From an uncultured bacterium (GTDB lineage Bacteria; Verrucomicrobiota; Kiritimatiellia; RFP12; UBA1067): DNA of 64,000 bases. The position numbers were made by a program, and so were the translations under genes. Where the stretch lies: assembly GCA_900547945.1 (NCBI GenBank), contig URIT01000001.1, positions 62,001 through 126,000 on the forward strand. Direction: 5' to 3'. Below are positions 40,819 through 48,143 of this stretch, one piece after another; the stretch's first letter is position 1, and each line of letters opens with the position of its first letter. A model generated the notes under the pieces. That model had not been told where the DNA came from, ran no database searches, and saw only the letters and a list, made by a program, of their open reading frames with translations.

Positions 40819-40838
40819 CGCGAAGTACCCGCACCGAG
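40819..40838 (-). repeat. Right-end fragment of the dispersed repeat
   Basis: CGCGCGAAGTACCCGCACC matches the right end of the 270-bp repeat, here between the metzincin and SGNH genes and close to a REP-like palindrome. Confidence 0.45.
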
Positions 40839-40855
40839 CCGCGTTGCCACGACGG

Positions 40856-40881
40856 GAGGGACGCGCTTGTCGCGTCCGCGC
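40856..40881. repeat. REP-like palindrome, inverted orientation
   Basis: GGGAGGGACGCGC, TTG, TCGCGTCCGC between the convergent stop codons of the metzincin and SGNH genes. A hairpin here could end both transcripts. Confidence 0.8.
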
Positions 40882-40918
40882 CATCCGGCCGACCCGCATG
40901 CTCCCGCAGGGATGCTGT

Positions 40919-42010
40919 TCAGTTCCCCGCCAGGGCCTTCTTGATCGCCTCCGCGTAGACGCGGCCCATCTGCATGGAGCCCCAGTCGTTCGGATGGCAG
41001 AAGTCGAAGGTCGCCTCGCCCTCCTTCGGCAGCATCTCGACGCCGCCGACGAAGAAGAGGTTCTTCCAGAGCGCCGGATCCTCGGCCTTGAGCTTCGCGT
41101 AGACGCCGCGCGCGAAGACCTCCTGCGCACGGGGCTTGTCGAACTGCGTGCAGCCGCCGCAGAGGAGGATCGGCGTCGTCGGCCGCCGCTTCCGCAGTTC
41201 GCGCACGAACGGCTCGTAGTTCTGCTTCTGCATCTCCACGGACATGTTCCAGTCGCAGTCGAGTACGTAGAGCGCGGCGTCGATCGACGCGATCATCTCG
41301 CACATGTCCATCTCCATCTTGCCCGCGCCGGAGTACCCGTGGTTGATCACCTCCACGTCCGCAAGCCGCCCCTCCTGGACGGCAAACGCCATGCCGGGGC
41401 GCGACACGCAGCCGCCGTGGACGATGGACGTGCCGTAGTGGACGATGCGCCGCGCCACCGGGTGGCGCGGCAACGCTTCGATCTTCGCCCCCTTCTCGAT
41501 GCCCACCTTGAACGAACGCACGGTGGACCGAAGCGGCAGATAGACCATGCACGGGCGCCCCGGCTCCCAGTTCATCGCGTATTCGCCGCCATGTTCGTTC
41601 CCCTGCGCGTCCTTCTGGTAGTAGAAGTAGCGGGGATTCGCGGCGAACTTCCAGGTCCCGTCCGCCTCCTGACGGTAGACGTCGAGCCCGGTCATCGCCG
41701 TCGGCCCCATGAAGGCGTCCACGGCGCGCGGATTGTCCACCACCCACTTGAACATCAGCCTCCGCCCCTGCGGCACGAACCGCACGTTCACGCCCGTTGC
41801 GTGGTGACTCATGCTCCAGACGGGATTCGGCACCCTGCCCTGCGCGCTCTTCGGCAGACGGCAATAGGGCGTTTCGCCGTCCGTGAACGCCGTCCCCTCG
41901 ATGGTCAACTGCGTGCCGTCATACCAGTCGTAGTCGTCCAGCTTCGGCGCCTGTGCGGCGGCGGCACCGAGGGCCAACATGCAGAAACCCGTCAACAATC
42001 CGTTCTTCAT
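40919..42010 (-). CDS. Secreted SGNH/GDSL hydrolase (carbohydrate esterase)
   Basis: A 363-aa exported esterase (MKNGLLTGFCMLALGAAAA; GAGGAG upstream). An N-terminal beta domain (about 25-180) precedes the SGNH domain: block I HYGTSIVHGGCVSRPG (about 192, nucleophile Ser), block II GYSGAGK (about 226, oxyanion Gly), and block V DFCHPNDWG (about 338, Asp and His). The GTSxxxG variant with an N-terminal jelly roll is found in acetyl esterases acting on xylan or pectin. It is convergent with the metzincin gene and divergent from the GH42-like gene. Confidence 0.88.
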   Translation of the reverse strand: MKNGLLTGFCMLALGAAAAQAPKLDDYDWYDGTQLTIEGTAFTDGETPYCRLPKSAQGRVPNPVWSMSHHATGVNVRFVPQGRRLMFKWVVDNPRAVDAFMGPTAMTGLDVYRQEADGTWKFAANPRYFYYQKDAQGNEHGGEYAMNWEPGRPCMVYLPLRSTVRSFKVGIEKGAKIEALPRHPVARRIVHYGTSIVHGGCVSRPGMAFAVQEGRLADVEVINHGYSGAGKMEMDMCEMIASIDAALYVLDCDWNMSVEMQKQNYEPFVRELRKRRPTTPILLCGGCTQFDKPRAQEVFARGVYAKLKAEDPALWKNLFFVGGVEMLPKEGEATFDFCHPNDWGSMQMGRVYAEAIKKALAGN

Positions 42011-42037
42011 TCAATAACTCCTCTTCTTGATTTCGAG

Positions 42038-42043
42038 ATTATA
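42038..42043 (-). promoter_or_regulatory. -10 box of the SGNH hydrolase gene
   Basis: TATAAT (42043-42038) on the minus strand with GG before it; start near 42031, giving a leader of about 20 bases that contains GAGGAG. The -35 box is not evident. Confidence 0.55.
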
Positions 42044-42140
42044 CCATACCCCGAACCCTTCTGGGGGACCGGGCGATACGGAAAAGCAGCCCTCCGCGTG
42101 AAGGCGCCGCAGGACAGAACGCCACGGCGGCCCTTTTTGA

Positions 42141-42146
42141 TATACT
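42141..42146 (+). promoter_or_regulatory. -10 box of the GH42-like gene, leaderless arrangement
   Basis: TATACT (42141-42146) is separated from the ATG at 42154 by seven bases (GATACCC). No Shine-Dalgarno sequence is possible in so short a leader. A -35 box is not clear. Confidence 0.55.
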
Positions 42147-42153
42147 GATACCC

Positions 42154-44448
42154 ATGAACAGACACATCCTCTCCGGGTGGGCGGCCGCTCTGCTCGCCGT
42201 ATCCGCCCTGGGCGGAACGCGCCCCGGCGCGCCCGCCACGAACAGCCTCCCGCCCGCCACGGGCTGGCGCGTCGCGGAGCTGAACGGCGCGCCCGGCCTC
42301 TACCGCGACGGGAAGCCCGTCGCGCCCGTTCTCTTCTGGCAGTGGGAGCTGCTGGACGAGGACGTGCGCGCAATGGCCGGCGCGGGCGTCGACCTCTTCG
42401 CGACGTTCGGCAGCTTCGGCCACTATGCCCACCCCTACTGGCTGAAGGAGGGCTTCGGCGGCATGGCCTACCAGACGGAGGTCCTCGACCGGGTGCGGGC
42501 CCTCGCGCCGCAGGCGGCGCTGCTGCCGCGCCTCTTCTACACGGCCCCCGACTGGTGGACGGCGGAGCATCCCGGGGAGTGCGTCGTCTACACGAATCCG
42601 AACGTCCTCGCGCCGAATCCCAAGGGCGCCTACGGCGCGATTCCGCGCATCTCCTACGCGAGCGAGGCGTTCCGCCGCGCGGGCGGCGACGCCTACCGCG
42701 CCGCCGTCGACTTCCTCTACCGCCGCTACGGACGGAACCTGCTGGGCATCCACGTCTCGGAAGGCCCCTGGAGCGAGCACTTCGCGTGGGACGCCCTTAC
42801 GCAGATCGGCAGCACGCCCCTGGAGAAGGCCGGCTTCTCCGACGCCTCCGCGCCCATGACCGCCCGTTTCCGGGCGTTTCTGCGATCCCGCTACGGCGGC
42901 GACGTCGCCCGTCTGCGCGCGGCCTGGCGGGACGAGGCCGTCACGTTCGAGACGGCCACTGTGCCCCCCATGGCGGCGCGCCTCCGGCTCGACGTGGACG
43001 GCGTCTGGCGCGACCCCGCAGGGGACCGCCGCGTGCCCGACTACTTCGCCTGCATGAACGCCACCACGGTGGAAACCCTCGACCACTTCGCCGGCATCGT
43101 CAAGGACGTCTCGAAGGGCGCCCTCCCCACCCTCGCCTTCTACGGCTACACGCAGGACGAGCGCTGGGCCATTGAGTGCGACCACCGCGCCATCGCCCAG
43201 GCCTACCGCTCGCCCCATCTCGACATGTTCTCGGCCCCCCACACCTACCACCGCCGTTCCCCCGGCGAGGACGGCGCGATGCGCTGCTACCTCGCGAGCG
43301 CGGCCCTGCACGGCAAGCTCTTCGTGGACGAGAGCGACGACATGACGCACCTCGAACAGCTCAAGCCGCACCCCGACGGGCGCTGCAGCGCGACGAACCT
43401 CTTCGAGAGCGTCAACCTCCTCTACCGCGCCTTCGGCAACGCCGTCACGCACGGCGTCGGCCTCTGGTACATGGACCTCAAGCGCAACACCTTCCGCCAC
43501 CCCGCCCTCGTGGAGGCCGTCGGACGCATGCGCCGCGCCGCCGACCTCGCCCTCGCGCGCGACCGCGCCCACCGCTCGGAGGTGGCCGTCGTCTCGAACG
43601 TCGAAAGCGAGTTCTACATGGGCTACCGCCGCACCGAGGCGAACAACATGGGCGAGATGCTCTACCTCCAGCAGATGGGGGCGTTCTACCGCGCCGGCGC
43701 GCCGTTCGACTGGTACCTCGTCGAGGACCTCGACGCCGTGCGCGCGCGGAACTACAAGGTCGTCGTCTTCCTTGACTGCCAGTACCTCACGGACAAGCAA
43801 CGGCGCGCAGTGGACGCGCTCAAGACGCAGAACCGTACGCTCGTCTTCTTCCATGCCCCCGGCTACGTCTCGGAGACCGGCCTTTCACGCGCGCGCATGG
43901 AGTCCGTCTGCGGCGTGAAGATGAAGCCCGGTACCGTGCGTGGCGTTTGTTCGGCCATCGACGCGGCGACCGGGCGCGAATGGGGCTGCGGCCTCACGCA
44001 CCCCATCGACGGCGTGGGGGACCGCCCGCGCGGCGTCCGCCACCGCACGCCCGGCACCGCCCAACGCGGCCTCTTCCTTCCGGCGGAGGGCCGCACGCTC
44101 ATGACCGGCGTCGGCGACCTCGCGGGCGTGCCCGTCGTCGTCGAACGGGCGCAAACGGGCTGGACGGGCGTCTTCTCCGCCCTTCCGGCGCTCGCGCCGG
44201 ACGTCCTGCGCCGCCTCTACCGGGCGGCGGGCGTCCACGTCTACACTGACGCGGATGTCGTCCTTTCCGCGAACGCCTCCTGGGTGATGCTCCACACCCG
44301 CGCCCAGGGCGCGTACACCGTCTGCCTACCCCGCCGCGTGGCAAGGGTTACGGACGTCACCTGCGACAAGGTCGTTGCCACGAACACCGACCGCTTCACC
44401 TATCCGCTCGAGAAATTCCAGACCACCGTGCTGCTCCTCGACGACTAG
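42154..44448 (+). CDS. GH42-like glycoside hydrolase, exported
   Basis: A 764-aa protein with an N-terminal export signal (MNRHILSGWAAALLAVSALG). The first domain (about 40-450) is a TIM barrel of the beta-galactosidase GH42/GH-A type: PVLFWQWELL, FATFGSF, and GIHVSEGPWSEHF (about 198), where an acid/base residue is expected, plus KLFVDESDD (about 388), a candidate nucleophile strand. The middle (about 470-650) is an alpha/beta trimerisation-like domain (VAVVSNVESEFYMG, VVFLDCQYL, TLVFFHAPGYVS), as in GH42. A small beta domain ends the protein. Substrate is not predictable; it is not a close match to canonical LacZ-type GH42. The start codon seems leaderless. Confidence 0.7.
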   Translation: MNRHILSGWAAALLAVSALGGTRPGAPATNSLPPATGWRVAELNGAPGLYRDGKPVAPVLFWQWELLDEDVRAMAGAGVDLFATFGSFGHYAHPYWLKEGFGGMAYQTEVLDRVRALAPQAALLPRLFYTAPDWWTAEHPGECVVYTNPNVLAPNPKGAYGAIPRISYASEAFRRAGGDAYRAAVDFLYRRYGRNLLGIHVSEGPWSEHFAWDALTQIGSTPLEKAGFSDASAPMTARFRAFLRSRYGGDVARLRAAWRDEAVTFETATVPPMAARLRLDVDGVWRDPAGDRRVPDYFACMNATTVETLDHFAGIVKDVSKGALPTLAFYGYTQDERWAIECDHRAIAQAYRSPHLDMFSAPHTYHRRSPGEDGAMRCYLASAALHGKLFVDESDDMTHLEQLKPHPDGRCSATNLFESVNLLYRAFGNAVTHGVGLWYMDLKRNTFRHPALVEAVGRMRRAADLALARDRAHRSEVAVVSNVESEFYMGYRRTEANNMGEMLYLQQMGAFYRAGAPFDWYLVEDLDAVRARNYKVVVFLDCQYLTDKQRRAVDALKTQNRTLVFFHAPGYVSETGLSRARMESVCGVKMKPGTVRGVCSAIDAATGREWGCGLTHPIDGVGDRPRGVRHRTPGTAQRGLFLPAEGRTLMTGVGDLAGVPVVVERAQTGWTGVFSALPALAPDVLRRLYRAAGVHVYTDADVVLSANASWVMLHTRAQGAYTVCLPRRVARVTDVTCDKVVATNTDRFTYPLEKFQTTVLLLDD

Positions 44449-44459
44449 GGGCAGGGCAT

Positions 44460-44503
44460 AAAAAGAGCCTCCGGGAGGAGGTGGGAGGAAACGTCCCGGA
44501 GGC
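44460..44503 (-). terminator. Intrinsic terminator of the candidate small RNA
   Basis: On the minus strand GCCTCCGGGA (44503-44494) pairs exactly with TCCCGGAGGC (44476-44467), followed by TCTTTTT. The 17-base loop is C/T-rich. It is on the wrong strand to end the upstream plus-strand gene with a U-tract. Confidence 0.85.
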
Positions 44504-44590
44504 ATACCGCATTTCCTGTTCTTGGGCGCGGCAGGACCCTCAATGAATCGGCCGAAGCCGATTGCAGGATGGGTGTGTTGTGTGTCTGTG
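44460..44590 (-). ncRNA. Candidate small RNA with its own promoter and terminator
   Basis: In the gap between two convergent genes the minus strand carries a TATACT box (44602-44597), a predicted start near 44590, an internal UUCG-tetraloop hairpin (AATCGGC, TTCG, GCCGATT; 44563-44546), and a strong terminator ending at 44460. No ribosome site or reading frame of note is present. The length would be about 130 bases. It does not show the SRP core (GGTCAGG...GGAAGGAAGCAGC) and was not recognised as 6S RNA, tmRNA or RNase P RNA. The 5' part is A/C-rich (ACAGACACACAACACACCC) and probably unpaired. Confidence 0.6.
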
Positions 44591-44596
44591 CCGAAG

Positions 44597-44628
44597 AGTA
44601 TAGCGAAGTTTGATTAGCCCAATGTCAG
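44597..44628 (-). promoter_or_regulatory. Promoter of the candidate small RNA
   Basis: CTGACA (44628-44623) and TATACT (44602-44597, in a GCTATACT context) on the minus strand with a 20-base spacer, or TGACAT with 19. The spacing is long, as in two other promoters here. Confidence 0.55.
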
Positions 44629-44655
44629 GATTCAAGGGGTTTCATTTGGTTTTCT

Positions 44656-45384
44656 TCATCTGCGCAGGAAGGCCCCGGCGACGGCGAAGGCGCTGACGAC
44701 GTTGAGGGAGTTCTTGAGGCCGTGGGAACGGATTTCCAGCACCTCGTCGGCCTGCGCGACGACGTCGGGGTCGAGACCGAAGCGTTCGTTTCCCAAGAGG
44801 AGGGCGCAGGGGAAGACGGGCGTGCAGCGGGCGATGTCCGTTGCGCCGTCCACGGTTTCAAGGGCGTAGATGCGCCGCCCCCCGGCGCGGAGGCGGTCGA
44901 TGGCGTCGCGTACGTCCGGGATGTGTTCCCAGGGGGTGGAGACGTCGGCTCCGAGCGCGGTTTTCCTGACCTGCGGGTTCTCGGGAGTGGGGGAATAGCC
45001 GCAGAGGATGATCCGTTCGGCGCCGAAGAAGTCCGCCGTGCGGAAAATGCCGCCCATGTTGAAGGCGCTCCGCACGTTGTCCGCGACGACGGTGAACGGC
45101 GCCTTGTCCACATGGCCCGGCGCATCTGTCGTGCGAATGCCCATTTCGCCGTCGGTGATCTTCGCGCGCGTGTCCACGCGCTCCAGCGGCACGAGGGCCG
45201 CCTGGAGGGTCCGGGCGGTCGCGCCGGGCTGGAGCAGGTGGGCGAGGGCGAGAAGGCGCTTCGACTCCGCCGTGCGCAGGAAGTCGAAAGCCACCGCGCG
45301 CGCCGCGTCGTCGTCCGGCTGCGCCGCCGCCGCCTTCACGAGGCGGTACGCCTCCCGCCACTCCTCCGTACTGAGGTCAATCAT
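44656..45384 (-). CDS. SpoU/TrmH-family RNA 2'-O-methyltransferase
   Basis: A 242-aa SPOUT methyltransferase. Motif 1 NVRSAFNMGGIFRTADFFG (about 101), motif 2 CALLLGNERFGLDP (about 190) and motif 3 IRSHGLKNSLNVVSAFAVA (about 216) form the knotted SAM site. An N-terminal helical extension (1-75) without a clear L30e domain argues against RlmB and for a TrmH-like enzyme; whether the target is tRNA Gm18 or an rRNA site is unknown. The ATG at 45384 is used; an in-frame TTG six bases upstream lacks support. No Shine-Dalgarno is seen. Confidence 0.88.
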   Translation of the reverse strand: MIDLSTEEWREAYRLVKAAAAQPDDDAARAVAFDFLRTAESKRLLALAHLLQPGATARTLQAALVPLERVDTRAKITDGEMGIRTTDAPGHVDKAPFTVVADNVRSAFNMGGIFRTADFFGAERIILCGYSPTPENPQVRKTALGADVSTPWEHIPDVRDAIDRLRAGGRRIYALETVDGATDIARCTPVFPCALLLGNERFGLDPDVVAQADEVLEIRSHGLKNSLNVVSAFAVAGAFLRR

Positions 45385-45483
45385 GGACAAAGCAAGGAAT
45401 CTTCATTTTCACGAATCATGAAACGCAGTTCGCGGACGCGAAACGCAGCATCTGCGTTCCATGAGAACATGTCTCAGCGGTTC

Positions 45484-46329
45484 TCACATCACCGCGTTGT
45501 CGATGAGGCGCGTCTTGCCGCAGTAGACGGCGAGCAGCACCGCCACGCCCTTCACGAGGGCCTTGACGGGCCTCAGCGTGTCGGCCTCGACGGCCTCCAC
45601 GTAGTCGACGACGAGCCCGGCGTCCTCGAGCGCCTTCACGATCTTCCTGCGCTGACCCGTCCAGGGGACGCGCCCCTTCGCCGCGACGGCGTCCTGCGCC
45701 GCGAACAGGCTCCGCGAGAGCGTGACCGCGCGCTGCCGTTCGTCGTCGGAGAGGTAGGCGTTGCGGGAACTCCGTGCAAGGCCGCTCGGCTCGCGCACGA
45801 TGGGGGCGACCACGATCTCCAGGTCGAAATTCAGGTCGCGCACCATCCGGCGGATGATCGTCTCCTGCTGGAAGTCCTTCTGCCCGAAGACGGCGAAGTT
45901 GGGGTGGACGAGGTTGAAGAGCTTCGCGACGACCGTGCAGACGCCACGGAAGTGCCCCGGACGCCGCGCGCCGCAGAGCGATCCGCCAAGCGCGCCGTCC
46001 TCGTTGACCCAGACGCTGTGGTCGGGCGCGTACATGTTCTCGGGCGTGGGGAAGAAGATCGCCGTCGCGCCCGCCTTGCGGCATTTGGCGGCATCGGCCC
46101 TGTGGTCGCGCGGATACTGCGCGTAGTCCTCCTTCGGACCAAATTGCGTGGGGTTCACGAAGACGGAGACGACGATTTCATCCGCCCCCTTCGCCTTTGC
46201 CGCCGCGATGAGCGAGAGGTGCCCCTCGTGCAGGGCGCCCATCGTGGGCACGAGGGCGACGGTGCGCCCCGCAAGCCGCTGCCGGCGCGCCCATTTCTGG
46301 AGTTTCGCGGGATCGTTGAAGGTTTTCAT
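45484..46329 (-). CDS. panC: Pantothenate synthetase (pantoate--beta-alanine ligase)
   Basis: A 281-aa enzyme joining pantoate and beta-alanine with ATP for coenzyme A synthesis. VPTMGALHEGHLSLI (about 26-40) holds the HxGH-type signature; VSVFVNPTQFGPKEDYAQYP, YAPDHSVWV, RPGHFRGVCTVVAKLFN, FGQKDFQQ and RSSRNAYLS are all canonical. The ATG overlaps the amidohydrolase stop by 4 bases (ATGA). It is the last gene of a long minus-strand operon that also holds pyrF and dapF. Confidence 0.96.
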   Translation of the reverse strand: MKTFNDPAKLQKWARRQRLAGRTVALVPTMGALHEGHLSLIAAAKAKGADEIVVSVFVNPTQFGPKEDYAQYPRDHRADAAKCRKAGATAIFFPTPENMYAPDHSVWVNEDGALGGSLCGARRPGHFRGVCTVVAKLFNLVHPNFAVFGQKDFQQETIIRRMVRDLNFDLEIVVAPIVREPSGLARSSRNAYLSDDERQRAVTLSRSLFAAQDAVAAKGRVPWTGQRRKIVKALEDAGLVVDYVEAVEADTLRPVKALVKGVAVLLAVYCGKTRLIDNAVM

Positions 46330-47183
46330 GTCAGACCCAGTAGCCTTTCTGCATTTGCATGGAAGATCCGCTCCTGGTCTTCGGGATCGGGGCGGAGGTT
46401 CTTCACCCAGTTGATCAGATGCGCCGGATCGCGCCAGAAGTAGTCCGTGCCGAACACCATGCGGTCGGCGGGCCATTCCCGCACGACGCGCCGCGCCTCC
46501 GGGTTGTCGTCGTGAAAGTACATGACGGCGGTGTCGATCCAGCAGGTCTTGAACGGCAGCAGGGCGTCCGTCGCATGCGCGGCGTGGCCGCATTCGCCGC
46601 CGAGGTGCGCGGCCACGAACCGAAGTCCGGGGACGGCCGTGAGGAGCGCCGCGATCTGTTCGGGCCCCGCGACGGGCTTCGCCTCGTCGAGATAGCCGGG
46701 GTCGAAGCCCGTGTGGCTGATCACGAAGAGCCCCGCGTCACGGAGGGCCGTGAAGAACGGCACGAGCGCGGGATCGGCGAGGCAGACGCCCTGGTAGTTC
46801 GGATGGAGCTTGATGCCGCGAAAGCCGTTTTCCCGGAGCATCCGGATGTGCCGTTCGAAATCAGGGTCGCGGGGATGGATCGAGCCGAGCTGCACGAGGC
46901 GTTCGGCGGCGGCGGCCCCCTCGCCGCCTTCCCGCACCGCGACGGCCCGGCGGAAGATCGCCTCGAAGTTCTCCGGATGCGTGCAGACGGGACAGTTCAC
47001 GTTGCGGTCGACGCCGCAGCGGTCCATGTCCCGCAGTTCCGTCGCGACCGTCCCGTCGCCGACGGGCCGCAGCGTCCCAAAGCCAAGCCGCTGCGCCGCC
47101 GGCACGAGCTTCTCGCACATGACGGCCAGCGCCCGCGCGGCGAGCGCCGCGGGGAAATTGTGCGTATGGAAGTCAATGAGCAT
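46326..47183 (-). CDS. Amidohydrolase-2 family metal-dependent hydrolase
   Basis: A 285-aa TIM-barrel hydrolase of the ACMSD/amidohydrolase-2 type: HTHNF at the start (metal HxH), GIKLHPNYQG (about 150), VISHTGFDPGY (about 178, metal His), VAAHLGGE (about 218) and MVFGTDYFW (about 258, catalytic Asp). Substrates in the family are decarboxylated or hydrolysed small molecules; this one cannot be assigned. The ATG at 47183 begins MLIDFHTH, but an in-frame TTG at 47192 has a better-placed GGAG. The gene overlaps the zeta-like toxin by 11 bases and panC by 4. Confidence 0.85.
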   Translation of the reverse strand: MLIDFHTHNFPAALAARALAVMCEKLVPAAQRLGFGTLRPVGDGTVATELRDMDRCGVDRNVNCPVCTHPENFEAIFRRAVAVREGGEGAAAAERLVQLGSIHPRDPDFERHIRMLRENGFRGIKLHPNYQGVCLADPALVPFFTALRDAGLFVISHTGFDPGYLDEAKPVAGPEQIAALLTAVPGLRFVAAHLGGECGHAAHATDALLPFKTCWIDTAVMYFHDDNPEARRVVREWPADRMVFGTDYFWRDPAHLINWVKNLRPDPEDQERIFHANAERLLGLT

Positions 47184-47937
47184 ATCCGGCAATCGTTCGG
47201 TCTCCTTCCCCATGAGCGGACATTTCCATAAAGGACGCCCAATGCGGAAGACGCCTGTCGTGTTCGATGGAAAAGCCCTCTCTTGCATTCCACTGCGCAA
47301 GATAGCGCATCCTATCGCCGCTGTTGTCGAAAAAGAACGCACGGGACAGATAGGGGAAAGCCCGTGAGAGGTTGTCGAGCGAACGGCGGAAACGCACCTT
47401 GATCTTTTCGCGCGGAACGTCGTGACCACCCTGAAGGACGCGCTCGGCGACCCGGTCGGCATTGATCTTCCAGCAGTCCGTGGAGACGAAGTAGAGGTAG
47501 GTCCGATAACCATTCTCCCTTGCCAGTCGAAGCGCGTCGACTTTAGAAGGATGGGAAAAGACCGTCTCCTGCGAGAAACTACGCCCCTGGCGGATGCATG
47601 CGTACTGGAGGAAATTGGTGAGAAGCGCAACCGTGTAGGTGTTGACGGCGGGTACAGCGTGGAACAGCACACAGTCGTCTTCAACGGAAATCGTACGTGA
47701 CCGAAAGAAAGCCTTCACGTCGTCAGGATACGAAGAGTCCTCAGCATACCGGCATAGCGCATCGGGTTCGACGGGCATCGGCGGCAAGTAGGCATTCGTA
47801 CGGCAGACCTCGGCGAAAATATCGTCCGCATTCAGGATGTCGTAGAAATTCACGGCATAATCGGCGGCAAGCCGACGCATCAGCGTCGTCTTGCCCGAGC
47901 CATTTGGTCCCGCGACCATTCTGAAACGCCTAGTCAT
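47173..47937 (-). CDS. Zeta-toxin-like P-loop kinase (COG4185)
   Basis: A 254-aa protein with a Walker A motif AGPNGSGKTTLMRRL (about 9-23), NADDIFAEV (about 35), a helical insertion, and SQETVFSHPSKVDAL (about 122), the conserved ETV segment of COG4185/zeta-like kinases. RVAERVLQGGHDVPREKIKV (about 163) is the lid region with the basic residues. Members of this group often pair with a small antitoxin encoded just upstream, as here. Its 3' end overlaps the amidohydrolase gene by 11 bases, so the toxin is built into a biosynthetic operon. The toxin role is inferred from family and context. Confidence 0.75.
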   Translation of the reverse strand: MTRRFRMVAGPNGSGKTTLMRRLAADYAVNFYDILNADDIFAEVCRTNAYLPPMPVEPDALCRYAEDSSYPDDVKAFFRSRTISVEDDCVLFHAVPAVNTYTVALLTNFLQYACIRQGRSFSQETVFSHPSKVDALRLARENGYRTYLYFVSTDCWKINADRVAERVLQGGHDVPREKIKVRFRRSLDNLSRAFPYLSRAFFFDNSGDRMRYLAQWNAREGFSIEHDRRLPHWASFMEMSAHGEGDRTIAGYAH

Positions 47938-48103
47938 CGAACGTCAAGACCTCGACCAACGTCTCCGTTCCGTCTGGCGCCACGCGGACAATCCGGTTGT
48001 CGCGCAGCACGGTGACGGAAAGTCCTGCGGCAAACGCCCTTTCAACGGCTTCCCGGCTTGCCGCCTCCGCGCTCGCCGTCAGTTTTTTCTCCAGTTCAGT
48101 CAT
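47930..48103 (-). CDS. Small antitoxin-like partner of the zeta-type kinase
   Basis: A 57-aa protein, MTELEKKLTASAEAASREAV then a short beta hairpin (LSVTVLRDNRIVRVAPDG) and an acidic end. AGGGGGA lies upstream of the ATG at 48103. It overlaps the kinase gene by 8 bases. Size, order and overlap match antitoxins paired with COG4185 kinases; no known antitoxin domain can be named from sequence alone. Confidence 0.6.
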   Translation of the reverse strand: MTELEKKLTASAEAASREAVERAFAAGLSVTVLRDNRIVRVAPDGTETLVEVLTFDD

Positions 48104-48143
48104 CGTCGAATCCCCCTTCGGGAGAATCATACCACAAACGGCT

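Noticed and set aside
47184..47684. Long N-terminal extension of the amidohydrolase reading frame
   Set aside because: This part is out of frame with, and antisense-free shadow of, the zeta-like kinase on the same strand; the family begins at MLIDFHTH.
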